A program made the position numbers and the translations under genes. This document shows, piece by piece, positions 30,663-32,276 of a DNA stretch of 32,276 nucleotides. Position 1 is the stretch's first letter. Every line of letters starts with the position of its first letter. Source of the stretch: Sphingomonadales bacterium UBA6157 (GTDB lineage: Bacteria; Pseudomonadota; Alphaproteobacteria; Sphingomonadales; Sphingomonadaceae); contig DIUN01000029.1 of NCBI GenBank assembly GCA_002423025.1, positions 19,886 through 52,161 on the forward strand, read 5' to 3'. A model generated the notes under the pieces. The model saw nothing but the letters and a program-made list of their open reading frames with translations. It made no database searches and had not been told where the DNA came from.

Positions 30663-31604
30663 ATGGCCGAGCGGGACTTCATTGCCGCCCGGCTCGCCCC
30701 GCTCGCCACCAGTGCCGCCGCTCGCTGCCTTGCCGATGATGCCGCCGTCTGGGCCCCGCCGCTGGGACGGGATCTTGTGCTCACCCATGATGTGCTGGCC
30801 TGCGGGGTGCACTATCTCCCCGATGATCCACCGGCGGACGTCGCCTGGAAGCTGCTGGCCGTGAACCTCTCCGATTTGGCCGCTATGGGCGCGGTGCCGG
30901 CCGGCGTGCTGCTCGGGCTGGCTCTTTCCACCGCCGAAGATGACGCGTGGCGCGCGGACTTCACCACCGGTCTGGGCCGGGCGCTGGCGCGCTGGAACGT
31001 CGCGCTGTGGGGCGGGGACACGACAAGCGGCATCAGCGCCGCCGTGCTCGGGCTCACCGCCATCGGCCATGTGCCACCCGGCGCGGCGCTGGCCCGCAGC
31101 GGCGCGCATGTGGGCGACGATGTGTGGGTCTCCGGCAGCATCGGCGATGCCGGGCTGGGGCTGGCCATCGCCAGGGGCGAGGCGCCGGCGGACAAATTCC
31201 TGCTGAACCGCTTCCGCCGCCCGGAGCCGCGGCTGGCGCTCGGCCTGGCGCTGCGGGGTATCGCGACCGCCGCCATGGATGTCTCGGATGGCGTGCTCAT
31301 TGATGCCGACCGGCTGGCCCGGGCCAGTGGCGTGGCGCTGGAGATCACACTCTCACAGCTGCCGCTCTCGCCAGCCGCAGCGGCACGCACGCCGGCGGAC
31401 GATGCCGGGCGGCTGGCCCGCGCCACGGCGGGTGATGATTATGAGCTGCTTTTCACCGCGCCGCCGGGCGCTGAGGTAGCGGGGCTGGCCGGCGGGCTGC
31501 CGCTCACCCGTATCGGGCGCGTCATCCCCGGCCTCGGTGTACGGGCGCTGGGGGGAAATGGCGCGGATGTGACGCCGAAGCGGCTCGGCTGGGAGCATAT
31601 TTGA
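30663..31604 (+). CDS. thiL: Thiamine-monophosphate kinase
   Basis: 313 residues. The PurM/ThiL fold is shown by AERDFIAARLAPLA, DDAAVWAPP, LVLTHDVLACGVHYLPDDPPADVAWKLLAVNLSDLAAMGA, WGGDTTSG, GDDVWVSGSIGDAGLGL, ATAAMDVSDGVLIDADRLARASG and GDDYELLFTAPP, all diagnostic. The acidic clusters bind the Mg-ATP phosphates. It phosphorylates thiamine monophosphate to the active diphosphate. It begins 5 bases after nusB, so the two are translated from one message. Full length to the usual C-terminal GWEH. Confidence 0.97.
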   Translation: MAERDFIAARLAPLATSAAARCLADDAAVWAPPLGRDLVLTHDVLACGVHYLPDDPPADVAWKLLAVNLSDLAAMGAVPAGVLLGLALSTAEDDAWRADFTTGLGRALARWNVALWGGDTTSGISAAVLGLTAIGHVPPGAALARSGAHVGDDVWVSGSIGDAGLGLAIARGEAPADKFLLNRFRRPEPRLALGLALRGIATAAMDVSDGVLIDADRLARASGVALEITLSQLPLSPAAAARTPADDAGRLARATAGDDYELLFTAPPGAEVAGLAGGLPLTRIGRVIPGLGVRALGGNGADVTPKRLGWEHI

Positions 31605-31734
31605 GAGGGCAGGCGCCCCCATGTTCAGAAACCGCTTCCCATGCTGCCCGCGGCTCGTCATGTTTCCGCCATTATCTGTGCAGCCGCCGGTTTTCCGGCA
31701 AAAAATGACACGGCAACCTGGGGATGAAGCAACA

Positions 31735-32276
31735 ATGGATTCCATACTGATCGCAATCCTATGCGGCTTGGCCGCAGTGGCTTACGGGATTATCACCAGT
31801 CGGCAGGTGCTCGCTGCGCCCGCCGGCAATGCCAAGATGCAAGAAATTGCTGCTGCCATCCAGGAGGGTGCCGGCGCCTATCTCAAGCGCCAATACACGG
31901 CCATCGGCATTGTCGGCGTCGTTATGGCAGTACTGGTCGCAGCGTTCCTCGGCACCGTGCCGGCCGTTGCCTTCGTCATCGGCGCGGTGCTCTCGGGCGT
32001 CACCGGCTTCATCGGCATGAACATCTCGGTGCGCGCCAACGTGCGCACGGCAGAAGCCGCCCGCACCTCGTTGCAGGGCGGCCTGACCATGGCCTTCCGA
32101 TCGGGCGCCATCACCGGCATGCTGGTGGCAGGCCTTGCGTTGCTCGCCATCGCCGGCCTGTATTACTGGCTCACCCGCATCGCCATGCTCGATATCGGCG
32201 TGGCAGCGGACAAGCGCGAGATCGTCGATGCGCTGGTCGCCCTCAGCTTCGGCGCCTCGCTGATCTCGATCTTCGC
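31735..32276 (+). CDS. hppA: Membrane-bound proton/sodium-pumping pyrophosphatase, N-terminal part
   Basis: 180 codons run to the window edge. The sequence starts MDSILIAILCGLAAVAYGII (first membrane helix), then AKMQEIAAAIQEGAGAYLKRQY, GVTGFIGMNISVRANVRTAEAA, and ALVALSFGASLISIF, which are characteristic of H+-PPase (HppA). The enzyme couples pyrophosphate hydrolysis to ion pumping across the inner membrane. The catalytic DxxxDNVGD-type motifs and the residue that decides K+ dependence are beyond the window. The start follows thiL by 130 bases, so a separate promoter is likely. Confidence 0.95.
   Translation, partial: MDSILIAILCGLAAVAYGIITSRQVLAAPAGNAKMQEIAAAIQEGAGAYLKRQYTAIGIVGVVMAVLVAAFLGTVPAVAFVIGAVLSGVTGFIGMNISVRANVRTAEAARTSLQGGLTMAFRSGAITGMLVAGLALLAIAGLYYWLTRIAMLDIGVAADKREIVDALVALSFGASLISIF

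Noticed and set aside
31686..31705. GCCGG TTTT CCGGC hairpin with an A tract, before hppA
   Set aside because: The A run follows the hairpin on the plus strand; a terminator would need T there, and on the minus strand there is no gene to terminate. Left as probable chance or an untranslated-leader feature.
1..32276. tRNA genes, CRISPR arrays, insertion sequences, prophage or defence genes
   Set aside because: I looked on both strands for cloverleaf-type sequences, regularly spaced repeats, transposase or integrase motifs and known defence domains, and saw none. The YraN nuclease-like gene is in its usual housekeeping context.

Overview
The window looks like chromosomal DNA from a GC-rich alphaproteobacterium, most probably a member of the Sphingomonadales. 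The main clue is two adjacent secreted proteins that end in the VPEPASWA / hydrophobic helix / RRRR sorting tail (PEPxxWA-CTERM), which is typical of sphingomonads. Local gene orders (rsmI-yraN-SirB1-gshB diverging from an LpoA-like gene; lgt-midA-pgeF; nusB-thiL) and the sequence character of IF-3, CcmC and others agree. The genus cannot be fixed from the sequence alone. I see no tRNA, rRNA, CRISPR array, insertion sequence or prophage.

Layout. 1-926 (minus): cytochrome c maturation genes ccmC-ccmD-ccmE, with ccmE running off the edge. 1000-1156: a run of hairpins. 1146-3753 (minus): thrS-infC; infC probably starts at a rare ATA codon. 3907-5513 (plus): an ABHD10-like hydrolase and a secreted TPR protein. 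5532-6242 (minus): a SIMPL-domain protein. 6348-8202 (minus): a PEP-CTERM patch with a deletion-derived gene remnant, two PEPxxWA-CTERM proteins and a 58-bp perfect repeat coding the sorting tail. 8310-10160 (plus): a regulator with two LuxR-like HTH regions fused to an alpha/beta-hydrolase domain that seems to have lost its catalytic residues. 10237-13193: a hotdog thioesterase, glyoxalase I, glyoxalase II, a small secreted protein, and convergent glutathione synthetase, forming a glutathione/methylglyoxal locus.

13254-16625: SirB1-like protein, YraN and RsmI (minus), back to back with an LpoA-like lipoprotein (plus). 16686-19792 (minus): pgeF, a GNAT acetyltransferase, midA and lgt, translationally coupled. 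19877-24736 (plus): an acyl-CoA oxidation locus with two acyl-CoA dehydrogenases (one with, one without the catalytic Glu), an acyl-CoA ligase and an HD-domain protein with a diiron-oxygenase-like ligand set. 25015-27501 (plus): a large exported zinc metalloprotease. 27550-30095 (minus): dnaB and a cytosolic-type sulfotransferase. 30196 to the end (plus): nusB, thiL and the start of the membrane pyrophosphatase hppA.

Most of the window is core housekeeping. The less ordinary parts are the PEP-CTERM patch with its neighbouring HTH/pseudo-hydrolase regulator, the ATA start of infC, and the acyl-CoA dehydrogenase pair with the HD-domain protein. I do not see a complete new defence or mobile system. 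The HTH/pseudo-hydrolase regulator is the best candidate for undescribed biology.
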